This document shows, one piece after another, positions 12,096 to 21,800 of a stretch of 64,000 bases of DNA. The notes under the pieces were generated by a model. The model saw only the letters and a program-made list of their open reading frames with translations, ran no database searches and was not told the origin of the DNA. The stretch is from Viscum album (taxonomy: Eukaryota; Streptophyta; Magnoliopsida; Santalales; Viscaceae), in the NCBI GenBank assembly GCA_963277665.1, contig OY728163.1, positions 1,901,422,644 through 1,901,486,643 on the forward strand, in the 5' to 3' direction. Position 1 is the first letter of the stretch, and each line of letters begins with the position of its first letter. A program made the position numbers and the translations under genes.

Positions 12096-12589
12096 TGTAA
12101 TTTTTAACGTCTCATGATTTATGAGTACTTTTTTATTCGAAATTATTTCGAGAGCGCAAATTTCGACAGGACATAATTCTGAGGTCTGGAGAGCCTGAGA
12201 TAGAACATTGAACTTCTTTAAGGTACGTTCAATAAAAATACAAGGGGGGTTTTCTATCTTTTGAACTGTCGCTCAGATAAAAAATCTGAGGGAATCGTTG
12301 AATTCAGAATTCCAGGATTTACCAAAAATGACTTAACCTTGTCTGGCTTGGGCTAAGCAGAAATGTTATTTTTCATAATTTTGGAGAAAAATAAAAAAAT
12401 AATTTAAATGAATTATTTTATTTTCTTTCTCTCTTTGTAGTGGCGGAGGGCGACACAGTGGGGATGCGATAGGACAATGAAGATGGACATCAATGAGGCT
12501 CATTAATGGATCATTAAACACAAAGCATAAGGGCGCTTTAATGACACGTAACAACGATTTTGTTTCTTAAATAAAATATCGTAACGAAG

Positions 12590-12638
12590 TGACGTCACAT
12601 CATAGTCAGAATGCTATGAAGTTCTCCTATTTATAATT
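12590..12638 (+). promoter_or_regulatory. candidate LTR promoter (TGACGTCA box and TATA)
   Basis: A perfect palindrome TGACGTCA at 12590-12597 lies about 30 bp upstream of CTATTTATAATT at 12627-12638, with TGACGTGATGG just after. TGACG motifs bind bZIP factors in plants, and this spacing is suitable for a core promoter. It lies about 0.5 kb into the 5' LTR, where U3 would end. Function is inferred from motif and position only. Confidence 0.4.
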
Positions 12639-14180
12639 TGACGTGATGGGAAGTATTGATTAAGGAAATTGGAGGATTTTCTAGTAAACCTTTGATGGAC
12701 TTCTACCCCATCCAAGAACGAAGAACGTCGGTGGAGCATCATCTTCTTTATCGCTCCTTTTGAAGATTAGAGCCAAGAAGCGACATAAACATCTTAACCC
12801 CTCGGGGATGAACCTGTGACAACAAACTTCAAGATATAGGGGATTTTGATTCTTTGTTCTTCCTCGCCCATTTATAAACGATGAATGCAGATTAACACAT
12901 GAACATGTTAATCCGCAGTCTATGTGTTCTTGCGAGAGGGTGACTTCTTTGGGGTTTCTTTATCAATGATTTAATTATCATTGTTGTTCAAGTTAAAATC
13001 CTTATAACTCCATTGTTTTCTAAACTTCTAACACAGAAGGCTAGGGCCGACACGAACAATGCCCAAGTCCCTCCATTGTGGGTGTTCTTTGTAGACAAGC
13101 TTTCCAATCGACAGAAAGGAATTTGTGAGATCTTCGTGGTGGAGAGGATGATCCCCTAAAAATGCAGGCGCATGCGTCACGAAAAACGGACCACTGGTGC
13201 AGACCGGGTGGTCCGTAAGAAGAATCAACTGTCGTTACAGCACTAATGGTGGAACCAAAAGCTACCAGCGGTGGCCCACGGCGGTGCCTATGGGTGGGAG
13301 GCATTGAACCATGATATCAAGCCAAACTAAAGACCGCGACCGGACCTAGTCGTGGTGTAGAAGGAGATGCCACAAGCCGATCTGACTACAAGAGGAGGAA
13401 GACGTGGTCGTATAACCACATCAGAGGGTAGCAAACGCGGCACCGAGCCACTTCCTGTGCGATGGGCAGCGGTCGCTTGACCACAGCGAAGGAGGTGCCC
13501 CGCGGTGCCCCACCGGGAAATGGTGGGGCACCAACATGGCTCCCGGCCACATCCAGTGAGGCAGACCAGCCCGCCTCTTGCGGGCCGGATGGGCGCGATC
13601 CCTCAGCGGGCCATACCCACAACTCACCAAGTCATGATGGTCTTGCCACCCAGCAAGTTGGACAAGAGCCCAGTGGGATGGACCGCCCTGGTGGGTCGGA
13701 CCCGTACCTAGGGGGCTACACCCGCGCCCTTTTCTGGTTGGTCCGGAATAGACCGGGTCACTGGGTGACTCGGCAGGCTGGACCATCGGCCAGATGGGCT
13801 GGGGCCAGAAAGGCCTATTAAGCCTATCCCACTAGCAAGGCCTATGAAGACCGAACCCAACCTACAACAACTTAGGTCGGGTCTGTCAGAATGAACTGGG
13901 GTATGTGTAACCCCTGAGCTGGGTTGGTCGGTTCAGTCCAGGTCCTGTGACAACTCGGCCCCTGGTTAGTGAAACAGCCATATCTTTCAAACCAAGCATC
14001 TGATTGATGGTCTGTTTGCGGCATTGGTATTATATTGAAGAACCAGATATTTTTCCATACTTGTTGGTGAATTCAATGGATTTAGAGAAGTGACGAATGG
14101 CTTGAGGAAATTTTATCCCAAGCACACTTTGTATGGAACCCTACAGTTGGCTCAGACCTGAAAACTGCTTGAGAATGGCC

Positions 14181-14450
14181 TAGTGGGAAGAGGCTCTATG
14201 TGACCCAGCATAACCATGGTGGGGATCGGTTCTTTATGACTCTAAAGACCCATGGTACTCAACCGGAGGAGTACCTCAACTCTCCCATGTTGGGAAGTGG
14301 CTCTGTGTGACCTAGCATACCCACGGTGGGGAGCGACTCTATGTGACCCAACATTCCCATAGTACTCATCATGGATGAGTACCATAATAGGACAAGGTTA
14401 GTGAGAAGTGGCTCTGTGTAACCCGGAGGGCCCAATGTACTCGATAGAGG
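14181..14450 (+). repeat. internal repeats in TE-B 5' LTR
   Basis: Four copies of a roughly 40-bp motif with core GTGGCTCTRTGTGACC start at about 14183, 14290, 14331 and 14401. They are followed by CATACCCACGGTGGGGA-like sequence or by a TACTC..GATGAG block. The same set is present in the 3' LTR fragment. Confidence 0.7.
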
Positions 14451-14981
14451 ATGAGTTCTCTAGATTTTGCTGAGTTTGACATTTTTGACAGACAATGCTA
14501 TTGTTACTACCCTATAATATACCTAATGGACGCTATCTTGTGTTTTTTTCATTACTTTGAGTTGTTTTTGGGTGGTCATCCCTTTTTTGTTTTGGGTTCT
14601 CTTATGAGAACCTTGTTACTCACCCATGAACATGCTTCTCCTTCTCAAGTTTTGTCTAGTGTAGTTGACCAATGTTTCGATAGGGGTGCTCAGTGATACG
14701 AGACAGACGTGCGCTAAGAAGGAGGTATTAGTGGCCTTGGACCAGGCAGGGCCCAGCAGGACTGGGTGGATAGGACATACCACTCTGTCTTCCAGTATCT
14801 TCATGACTCTCATGATCAGGTGGGGTTTACTGTAGATTTCCATCAGAGTAATTTTCATACTTTATAGTTTTTAGAAATTTGTCTTGGGTTAGTATTATGA
14901 CCAATTTGTTTCACATGTACATTCACTCAGTTTATTCAGTGTTATGTTGTTTCCATTTTGTGATTTGGTAAATGGTTGGGC

Positions 14982-14995
14982 GTGTGTGTGTGTGT
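14982..14995 (+). repeat. (GT)7 microsatellite in TE-B 5' LTR
   Basis: Seven GT units. The matching site in the 3' LTR (about 19842-19857) has fewer GT units followed by AT units, so the tract has changed since insertion. Confidence 0.8.
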
Positions 14996-15124
14996 ATAGG
15001 TATCTAAGATAATATCTCCCACTTGCAAATTGACACCTTCGGTGCAAGTCGCCGGCCCCCGGCCTTCGAGAGGCGGGCTTGGGTTTGTCACAGAACGGGC
15101 CCTAGGGGACGTGTTGTGAAAAAG

Positions 15125-15136
15125 TTGTATCAGAGG
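15125..15136 (+). promoter_or_regulatory. TE-B primer-binding site (initiator Met tRNA)
   Basis: TTGTATCAGAGG matches TGGTATCAGAGC, the complement of the 3' end of plant initiator methionine tRNA, with one change at the second base and one at the end. It lies 3 nt after the LTR end, as in TE-D. Confidence 0.8.
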
Positions 15137-15599
15137 GTGGTCATTTCCCCATCGAATAATGGAAGTCTTAGGTTTTTTTGGGAAACAGGGTTAAGTGTTG
15201 TGAGTTCGAAGTTCATATTTGAGGTGTCCAGTATTTGTGCGATGGTCGATGTATCCATACACTAGGAACTTGAATTCTATTTTTGGCTCAATACATGAAA
15301 ACAATGGTTGCATAAGTGTATCCTTATTTTTTAATTAGATTCATCTCACCAGGTACAAAATTCTAACCGTGGAACATTTTGATCTATCTTAGGATGCTCT
15401 CATGTGGATGACCAGCCAGGATCCTGATACGAGGTCGTGAGGAGAACCCACCCAGTGATGTGGCATTCGTTTGGGGACCAGTTCTAGAGATGGCCCCACC
15501 GGGTGATGCACCAGTTCTACCACCAATCTATGGTCAACATCTACTGCTAGAGGTTCCATCATAATATATTTGTTATCTTAGTGACCTATAAGATATTTA
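15137..15599 (+). other. TE-B leader
   Basis: Untranslated leader and the poorly conserved start of gag. No motif could be recognised. Confidence 0.4.
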
Positions 15600-16340
15600 A
15601 AGATAGATACCTCCATGCTTTAGGAGAGAGATGGAAACTTAGGATGCTGAGGACTGGCTAGAGGATTTGACCCGGGTCTTCCACAAAGTGAGGAAACATC
15701 ATGAACATATGGAAATCTTGGCGGACCGCCTTCTGTTGATCTCATTAGGAGGAGGATGGAGCCCGAACATCTAGACTCACGATGAGGTGACCCTCACTTA
15801 GGTTGACTTAGAGAGGCTTTTCTGGGAGGGATTTTTCCACACGACATTGCGCTATGTGAGCATTTATGAGAAGAATTACCTATAGCAGGACAGCATAACG
15901 GTGTCGAAGTACTTGGAGAGGTTCAAAGAACATTCCCTCTACTCCATAGATATGGTGCGAGACCCTTTTCATTAGTTCTAAAGTCTTTGAGCTCGGACTC
16001 AGGTGGGATATCAGGGATTCGGTGGTGTCTCTCATCATTGCTACCCAGGCCGAGGTGCTAGGGAAATCCCTTCTGATGAAGAGTTTCCTAGCCGAGAAAT
16101 CACTAACACGTAGAGCCGACTGTAGACCCCAAGAGGTAGAGTCTTTGGTGAGCAGCATACAACAGACGTGTTGGCCCAAGCGAATTAGGTCTTTCAGAGG
16201 ATGACCCCAAGTCTTAGGGTCGGTGGTGTGGGGCACCCATTCCAGAGGGAATTAATAGGGAGCCAAAAAGTTCTACATATGTAGAGGTTAGGGATACAAG
16301 GAATGTGGCTAACCAACCCGTAATATAGATGATTGACTTA
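15600..16340 (+). pseudogene. TE-B gag remnant
   Basis: DWLEDLTRVFHKVR at about 15653 matches the W...IE..F gag start. DSITVSKYLERFKEHSLY at about 15890 matches the Q...SV.EY..RF..LS.YA block. RWDIRDSVVSLIIATQAEVL at about 16001 matches GL...IR..V......T..E. At about 16275 CRG*GYKECG (one stop) is a degenerate zinc knuckle, with the CCHC ligands partly lost. The segments lie in different frames with several stops. In the living element gag assembled the RNA-packaging particle. Confidence 0.75.
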
Positions 16341-16566
16341 TGGTCCATGGGCTACCGAGGCAGTGACTATTATTTGATCGAGGAGGTCTACAGGGAGGAA
16401 GAAGTGGTGGGGGAGTTGGTCGAGCGGAAGGCGGTGGAAGATAGTTTGAGATGTTACTGTCTCCACCCCTAGGTATTCCACCCTGACCTCAGGGAACTAT
16501 TGGATAGGGGAAATCATAGCTCCAGTCAGCAAAGGTTTATGACCACAGTGATCCAGAGATGATCCG

Positions 16567-16990
16567 ATGTACGATCTGAGTCTTTCCACCCAAACTGTAG
16601 TACTTATAAATACAAGTTCTAGTCACTCCTTCCTTTCCACAACTCTATTATGGAGCTCACATATTACGATGGGATTGTTGGATCAATCCTTGTGGGAATA
16701 TACTCATACAGAGATGATGTTACAAATACACACAAGTGTCGAATGTGTGAGATTACCCTAGGAGGAAAGAGCTTTGGCTGGGATCTCCTAGTAGCAGTGT
16801 CGAGGCCATATGACGTCATCTTGGTTATGGACTGGTTATCTACACTCTATGCTCATATCGATTGTTTTAGGCTTACGATGTGGTGTTTCCACATAGATGG
16901 GACCATGTTTTCCTTCACCAGAAAATGGGAGACCCTTGAAGCACATGATAGACTCTCTCAGAGGAGGGTGCAGTCGATCACTCACTAGAT
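16567..16990 (+). pseudogene. TE-B aspartic protease remnant
   Basis: VVLINTSSSHSFLST matches the protease active-site region VLIDTGSSHSFIS. The catalytic D-T-G is read as N-T-S, so both the aspartate and glycine are changed. After a frame change the sequence PYDVILVMDWLSTLYAHID, at about 16809-16865, matches YDVILGMDWLS.Y.A.ID at the end of the domain. Length between the two blocks is normal. Confidence 0.8.
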
Positions 16991-17039
16991 GTCTAGACTC
17001 AACCTCGGTGCAGTGGAGTAGAGGAGTACAAGTTATCCT

Positions 17040-17930
17040 ATAGTTATGGATGAGTAAGAGGATGTTTTTTCTGAAGAGGATCTAGGACTACCTCCTCATA
17101 AATATGTAGACTTCTATATTGACATGTACCCCAGGATGACACTGATATCCACACTGGCATATCGAATGGGTCCCACAGAGCCTCATGAGCTGAGGGTAAA
17201 ATAGGATTGCTTTCAAGAGAATGGGTTCATAAGACCCATAATTTTACCATGGGAAGCCCTGATTGTTTTTCAAGAAGGCGGATGGGAGTTTTACATTGTG
17301 CATGGACTTCAAATGCCTGAACTAGCTGACAACTAAGAACAAGTACCCACTGCCGAGAATTGACGAACTCTTCGACTTGCTGAATGGGGAGAAGTGGTTC
17401 GTATAGATAGACCTCATATCAGGCTACCATAAAATTCAGGTATGGGATGAGGATGTAATGATGATGGCCTTCAGGTGAAATTACGAACACTATGAGTTAC
17501 CGATGATTCCTTTAAGCGTGAAAAATTCCTTAGCAGTGTTCATGGGCCTAATGAACTATATATTCCTACACAAACTTTACTGGTTCATTGTGGTCTTCAT
17601 TGATGACATCTTGGTGTATTCAGCGTCGGAGGAGCATCATGATACACACCTATAGATAGTCCTGGATACACTCTGAGAGAACCATCATTATGGTAACTCT
17701 CGATGTGTCAGTTCTTGATATGAGAGTTCGGCTTTTTGGGACACGTCATCTCAAAGGCTGGAGTTGTAGTAAATCTAGAGAAGTTTGAGGTGGTTCTTTC
17801 ATGGGAGCCACCCAAGAGCTTGACTGAGGTGGGGAGATTCTTAGTGATGTCTAGTTACTATCGTAGGTTCATGCCCAAATTCTCTAGAGTAGCAGCACCC
17901 TTGTCATATTTTACAAGGAAGGTATAAACC
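17040..17930 (+). pseudogene. TE-B reverse transcriptase remnant
   Basis: YRMGPTEPHELR at about 17160 matches YRMAPAELKELK. NGFIRPIILPWEALIVF follows, matching GFIRPS.SPWGAPVLF. NKYPLPRIDELFDLLNGEKW at about 17339 is nearly intact. FIVVFIDDILVYSASEEHH at about 17585 carries the catalytic FIDD motif, still complete. SWEPPKSLTEVGRFL and SSYYRRFMPKFSRV at about 17800-17880 close the thumb region. There are stops and at least three frame changes. The order and spacing are those of Ty3/gypsy RT. Confidence 0.85.
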
Positions 17931-17939
17931 TTCATGTGG

Positions 17940-18470
17940 ACATAGAATTGTCATCAAAGTTTCCACGAGATGAGGCAGAGACTAACTAGTCCCCCCATCT
18001 TGAGACTACCCAAGGAGGTCGTGTGGTATGTAGTTTAATGCGATGAATTAGAGACCAGACTGGGTTGTGTCCTGATGTAGGAGTGAGAAGTTATTACCTA
18101 TTTCTAATGATATTTGAGGCAGCATGTGAAGAACTATGTGACCCATGATCTAGAGTTAGCAATAGTTGTATTTTCTATGAAGACGTGAAAGCAATACTTT
18201 ATAGGTGAGTGGTTCTCCATTTACTCTGACCACAATAGTCTCAGGTATATCTTCACCGAGAAGGACTAGAACCTGAGACAACGGTGATGGATAGAGTTCC
18301 CCTAGGAATATGATTTTGAGATATTCTATACTCTTGAAAAGGGGTGCACGGTGGAAAACATTCTAACTAAGAGGACTGTGTTGTAGCTGCTGAGTGAGGC
18401 GATGGAGAAGTTAGCCACGAAGTAGGTATCACTCGTGGATGGGGGTGAAGTTTTTTTAACTCCAATCGAC
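17940..18470 (+). pseudogene. TE-B RNase H remnant
   Basis: THDLELAIVVFSMKT at about 18150 and FSIYSDHNSLRYIFTEKD at about 18214 match the gypsy RNase H blocks THDLELAAVVFALK and IYTDHKSLKYIFTQK. FP*EYDFEIFYTLEKG follows as the ..DYDFEI.Y..GK block. Acidic residues in DLEL and SDH remain. Stops break the frame, including one in place of the usual tryptophan after SMKT. Confidence 0.8.
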
Positions 18471-18539
18471 AGTTTTTACTCCCCCACCTATACAAAATTC
18501 TCGGGAGACACAGCTGGGGGATGTTGATTGAGCGGCCTA

Positions 18540-18677
18540 ATGTGCTCAGATATCCTCAGGATGGGCTCCTGATAAATTTTTTATAGGTGATGTGCATGTC
18601 ATAATTTTCAGAGGGAGATCCATAGTACCAATGTCGTTGTGGGAGGATGTGTTGAGGGAGTTCCATATTGGCCTTGG
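18540..18677 (+). pseudogene. TE-B integrase linker, truncated
   Basis: DVHVIIFRGRSIVPMSLW then EDVLREFHIGL matches the segment before the integrase zinc finger (G.I.FRGR..VP.....R..ILEEAH). The sequence then passes directly into LTR sequence at about 18678. The HHCC zinc finger, the DDE core and the chromodomain-like tail are all missing. One deletion removing integrase and the start of the 3' LTR explains this. Confidence 0.75.
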
Positions 18678-19980
18678 TCCACTAGTCGGGCTAGACAGGA
18701 CCGACCCCAACCCACACCAGGTCGGGTCGGGTCTAGCATAATGAACAGGGGTATGTAAATACCTCGAGCCGGGTTGTCCGGGTCGGTCTGACTAGGTTGA
18801 ACCGGGCCCCATCAAAACTGGCCCACTTGTTACTATAATGCCTCTATCTTGCAAACCATCCATCCAATTGATGGTACATTTGCAGATTTGGGACCCTATC
18901 AAAGATATTAATATTTTGGAATGCTTTTTGGTAACTTCAATGGATGGAGATAAATGACTAATGGATTGAGGAGCGGTTCTCCAAAATGTGCAACGTACAG
19001 AACCCTGCGGTTGGCTAATACCTGAAGACTACTTGAGGATGGACCACTGAGAAGTGGCTCTATGTGACCGAGTAGGCCCATTGTGGGATGTATATCAATC
19101 TGATCTAGAAGACCAATTGTACTCAACAAGAGGAGTACATTAGTTTCGCCATGGTGGGAAGTGCCTCTGTGTGATCCGACAGGCCAACGGTGGGGAGTGG
19201 CTCTGTGTGACCCAGCATACTCATGGTACTCATCAGGGATGAGTACCACAGTAGTTCAAGGATAGTGGCAAGTGGCTTTGTGTGATCCGGCACGCCCACT
19301 GTACTCTATAGAGTGGGACTTATCCAGTGGCTGAGGAGTTCAACGTTTTTGACTGACGATGCTACTGTTACTACCCTAGAATATACCCGGTTTGAGTGTT
19401 CTTATGTTTCATGTTTTAATTTGAGGAATTTTTGTGTGGTTATTCCGTTTTTTTGGGACCCAACTGATTGCCGTGTTACTCACTACTATATGGTATTCTC
19501 CTGCAAGTTTTTTTTGGTGTAGACAACTGACATTTCGACAGGGGTGCTCAGGGAGATGGGATGGACGGATGCTACGATGATGGACTAGGTGTCCTAGGAC
19601 AATGAGGGGTCCAGTAGGACCAGGCAGAATGAACATACCACTTCATATTCTAGAAGCTTCACTACCATCATTATGAGGTTGGGTTTTCTGTAGATGGCCA
19701 TCACATCTCTTTTCGTACTTTATATTTTTTAGTAATTTTTCGTGGGTTTCTATTCTGCCCAACATTCTTTCAACTGTATTTAAACTCAGTTTATTCAATG
19801 GTACGATGTTTCCCTTTTTTGAGTTATGACTTGGTTGGGCATGTGTGTGTATATATAGGTATCTAGTCTAATGCCTCCCACTTGCAGGTTGATACCTTCG
19901 GTGCTAGTCGCCATCCCCTAGCCTTCAAGAGGAAGGCTTGGGGTAGTCACAATATGGTCCTCGGGGGAAGGGTTGTGAAA
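18678..19980 (+). repeat. 3' LTR fragment of TE-B (last ~1.3 kb)
   Basis: It aligns with 13830-15121 of the 5' LTR through to the shared end GTTGTGAAA at 19980, after which TE-A LTR sequence resumes. The first ~1.7 kb of the LTR is missing. Confidence 0.8.
19047..19310 (+). repeat. internal repeats in TE-B 3' LTR
   Basis: Copies of the GTGGCTCTRTGTGACC motif start at about 19047, 19154, 19194 and 19264. They correspond one to one with the four in the 5' LTR, so the array predates the insertion of TE-B. Confidence 0.7.
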
Positions 19981-21800
19981 TTATTTGATATTTTACTCTA
20001 AAAATATCCCTTTCATCAACAATAAATAACACATCTCTCTCCACATGGAATACCACTCCTCCCATCAATTCTATAGCAAAAAAATATACACAAATCATCC
20101 TGGTTAATCCTCATAGAACCCGTAGAGAATTTCTAAAACAAAAAAACTCCAACGACCATAGATTTGTAGATTAATACAATAGAATCTACAATAAGGGTTA
20201 ATTACAATCTTTTCCATTTAGTTATATTTATATTTATTATTACTCTTGTATTTATTTTTCCACAATACATTAAAAAACTAAAATTAAAAGGAATAATTTA
20301 TAATTAATATTATATTAATGATTTTAACCTACTGTAACTATCATACTATTGTATATATAAATTTTAAACCTCCTCTTCCCTCTCACCCAATAATTTCATA
20401 TCAAAGGATATTCAACCACCTACAGAGACATTGGCATGTCACCACATGTAACATGATTCATGGATGACTATTAAACCCATATCTAATATATAAAACGTTT
20501 ATTTTTTGAATTATAATGTTATTTAATTATACTAATGTATGAATTACATTTAAGAAAATAGAAAAATCAATGTGGAACGAGTAATTATTAAGAAAGACCA
20601 GATATTGAAACACTTCAATTTCATAAAAATAAATTAAAAATTATTATCAAATGGATATAAATGATAACCGTTCTATAATGAACATAATACCCTTCTAGAT
20701 CAACTTTTTTTAATAAATATAATGTTATTATTCAGGAGGAATTATTTTTGGTAAGGATATTCTCTAACCTAGTTAGTTTCATTGGTTTAATCCCTTTTCC
20801 ACGATATGGTAAATCATATTATATTATTAAAATGAATTTTACCATTTACATAGGATATATACATTCCCCTAAAATCTCAACATGATTTCTAATACCCCCC
20901 CTAGGTTACTTATATTACCAAAAAATCATATTTTATTTGTGATAAAATACTTCTAGTCTGCTAATGAATAATGATCTATTTTGTCATACATTAATATATA
21001 TTATTCATTGGGGAACCACAATGTATATTCAATAATTTTTAATTTATGAATTTTTTTTAAACCCATTCATTTTAGTGGGATTACTTCATGACATTGATTA
21101 ATATATTTTCTGTATGGAAGGCGTGATTAAGTCAAAGATATGAAATGGTGGGTTAGATCAGATTTATATTTCCCTCTAATGAATTGGGTAATGTTATGTA
21201 TCTCATGAGATATTGACTATTATGAATGAACATGATACTTTATTTTCAAACAATTATGATGTAATGATAAAGATAATTTGGAATGCATGAATATGAAACA
21301 TGCTTTGGTAAAAACTATGTGTATTATTTGAACAATGAGACATAATGTTTCATTTTTATTCATTGACATATTCCAACATTTTATCCAATGTTTCTCTCAT
21401 GATGTTAATGATAATCCTTTGCTTATTTGATTATGATTATTATTATCATCACTCATGATATATTGATTCATAACTCATTTTCATCCCCTTACTGGGATTT
21501 TAGCTCACCCATTTAATTGATGTATATTGCCATGTGATTTCGTATACTTAGGAGAATGTTGGGCATAATAAGATTATTGAGAAGAATTAATTAAATAGTT
21601 TTATTTTTTTCATAAAATATTTATTTTAAACCAAAATTTTACTATGATACTAAACCATTGGATCATGGATTTTTAATTTTTCTGTTGTTTATTTTTAAAG
21701 TGATATAATAGTCATTTCAGAAAATTTTGGGTCACTAAATTTCATGTTACCTGATCTATAAAACTAAAATTTACTCTTTTACAATTTTTAGGGTGTTACT
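19981..21800 (+). repeat. 3' LTR of TE-A, right part
   Basis: It resumes the alignment with the 5' LTR at about 3211 and follows it to the end. The terminus GGGTGTTAC at 21791-21799 is the inverse complement of the TGTAACACCC start at 10971. Confidence 0.8.

Larger units (their letters stand above)
12096..15121 (+). repeat. 5' LTR of TE-B
   Basis: The left edge is placed at TGTAATTTTTAACG, where TE-A LTR similarity stops. The right edge lies 3 nt before the primer-binding site. From about 13830 to 15121 it aligns with 18678-19980 (for example the GTCGGGTCT block, CTCTATGTGACC repeats and CCACTTGCA..TTGA.ACCTTCGGTGC). Its first part also resembles the TE-F LTR at 61368. Section 13020-13830 is GC-rich and contains frames open on both strands (13421-13821), but these show no domain. 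The GC richness and long LTR explain them. Confidence 0.8.
12096..19980 (+). mobile_element. TE-B: gypsy element nested in the TE-A 3' LTR, integrase deleted
   Basis: It is bounded by TE-A LTR sequence on both sides. It has a 3.0 kb 5' LTR, a primer-binding site, gag, protease, RT, RNase H, the linker before integrase, and then a 1.3 kb fragment of the 3' LTR. The integrase catalytic core is missing. Composition is much less AT-rich than TE-A, agreeing with later insertion. Every frame carries stops. The flanks are TATTA on the left and TTATT on the right, which is not a convincing target duplication. It could not have moved itself in its present state. Confidence 0.85.
2060..21800 (+). mobile_element. 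TE-A: decayed Ty3/gypsy retrotransposon with nested insertions
   Basis: The order is LTR, gag, protease, RT, RNase H, integrase, LTR, which defines Ty3/gypsy. The two LTRs align along their length (2060-5078 with 10971-12095 plus 19981-21800). The 3' LTR starts TGTAACACCC and ends GGGTGTTAC at 21791-21799, a terminal inverted repeat typical of LTRs. Removing TE-B (7.9 kb) and the LINE (about 1.1 kb) leaves about 10.7 kb, a sensible full length with 3 kb LTRs. The integrase tail resembles chromoviruses of the Tekay/Del type (inference). Every coding segment has several stops, so the element is dead. CpG is nearly absent and CA/TG common, as expected after long cytosine methylation. A clean target duplication could not be seen. 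Confidence 0.85.

Noticed and set aside
12590..12660. Promoter of an endogenous pararetrovirus, because of the TGACG motifs.
   Set aside because: The element has two LTRs, a gypsy gag-pol order up to RNase H and no movement or coat protein region; it is an ordinary LTR retrotransposon.
13421..13821. Overlapping GC-rich open frames of about 120 codons on both strands.
   Set aside because: They lie inside the TE-B 5' LTR, show no domain, and are open on both strands at once, as expected from high GC rather than coding.
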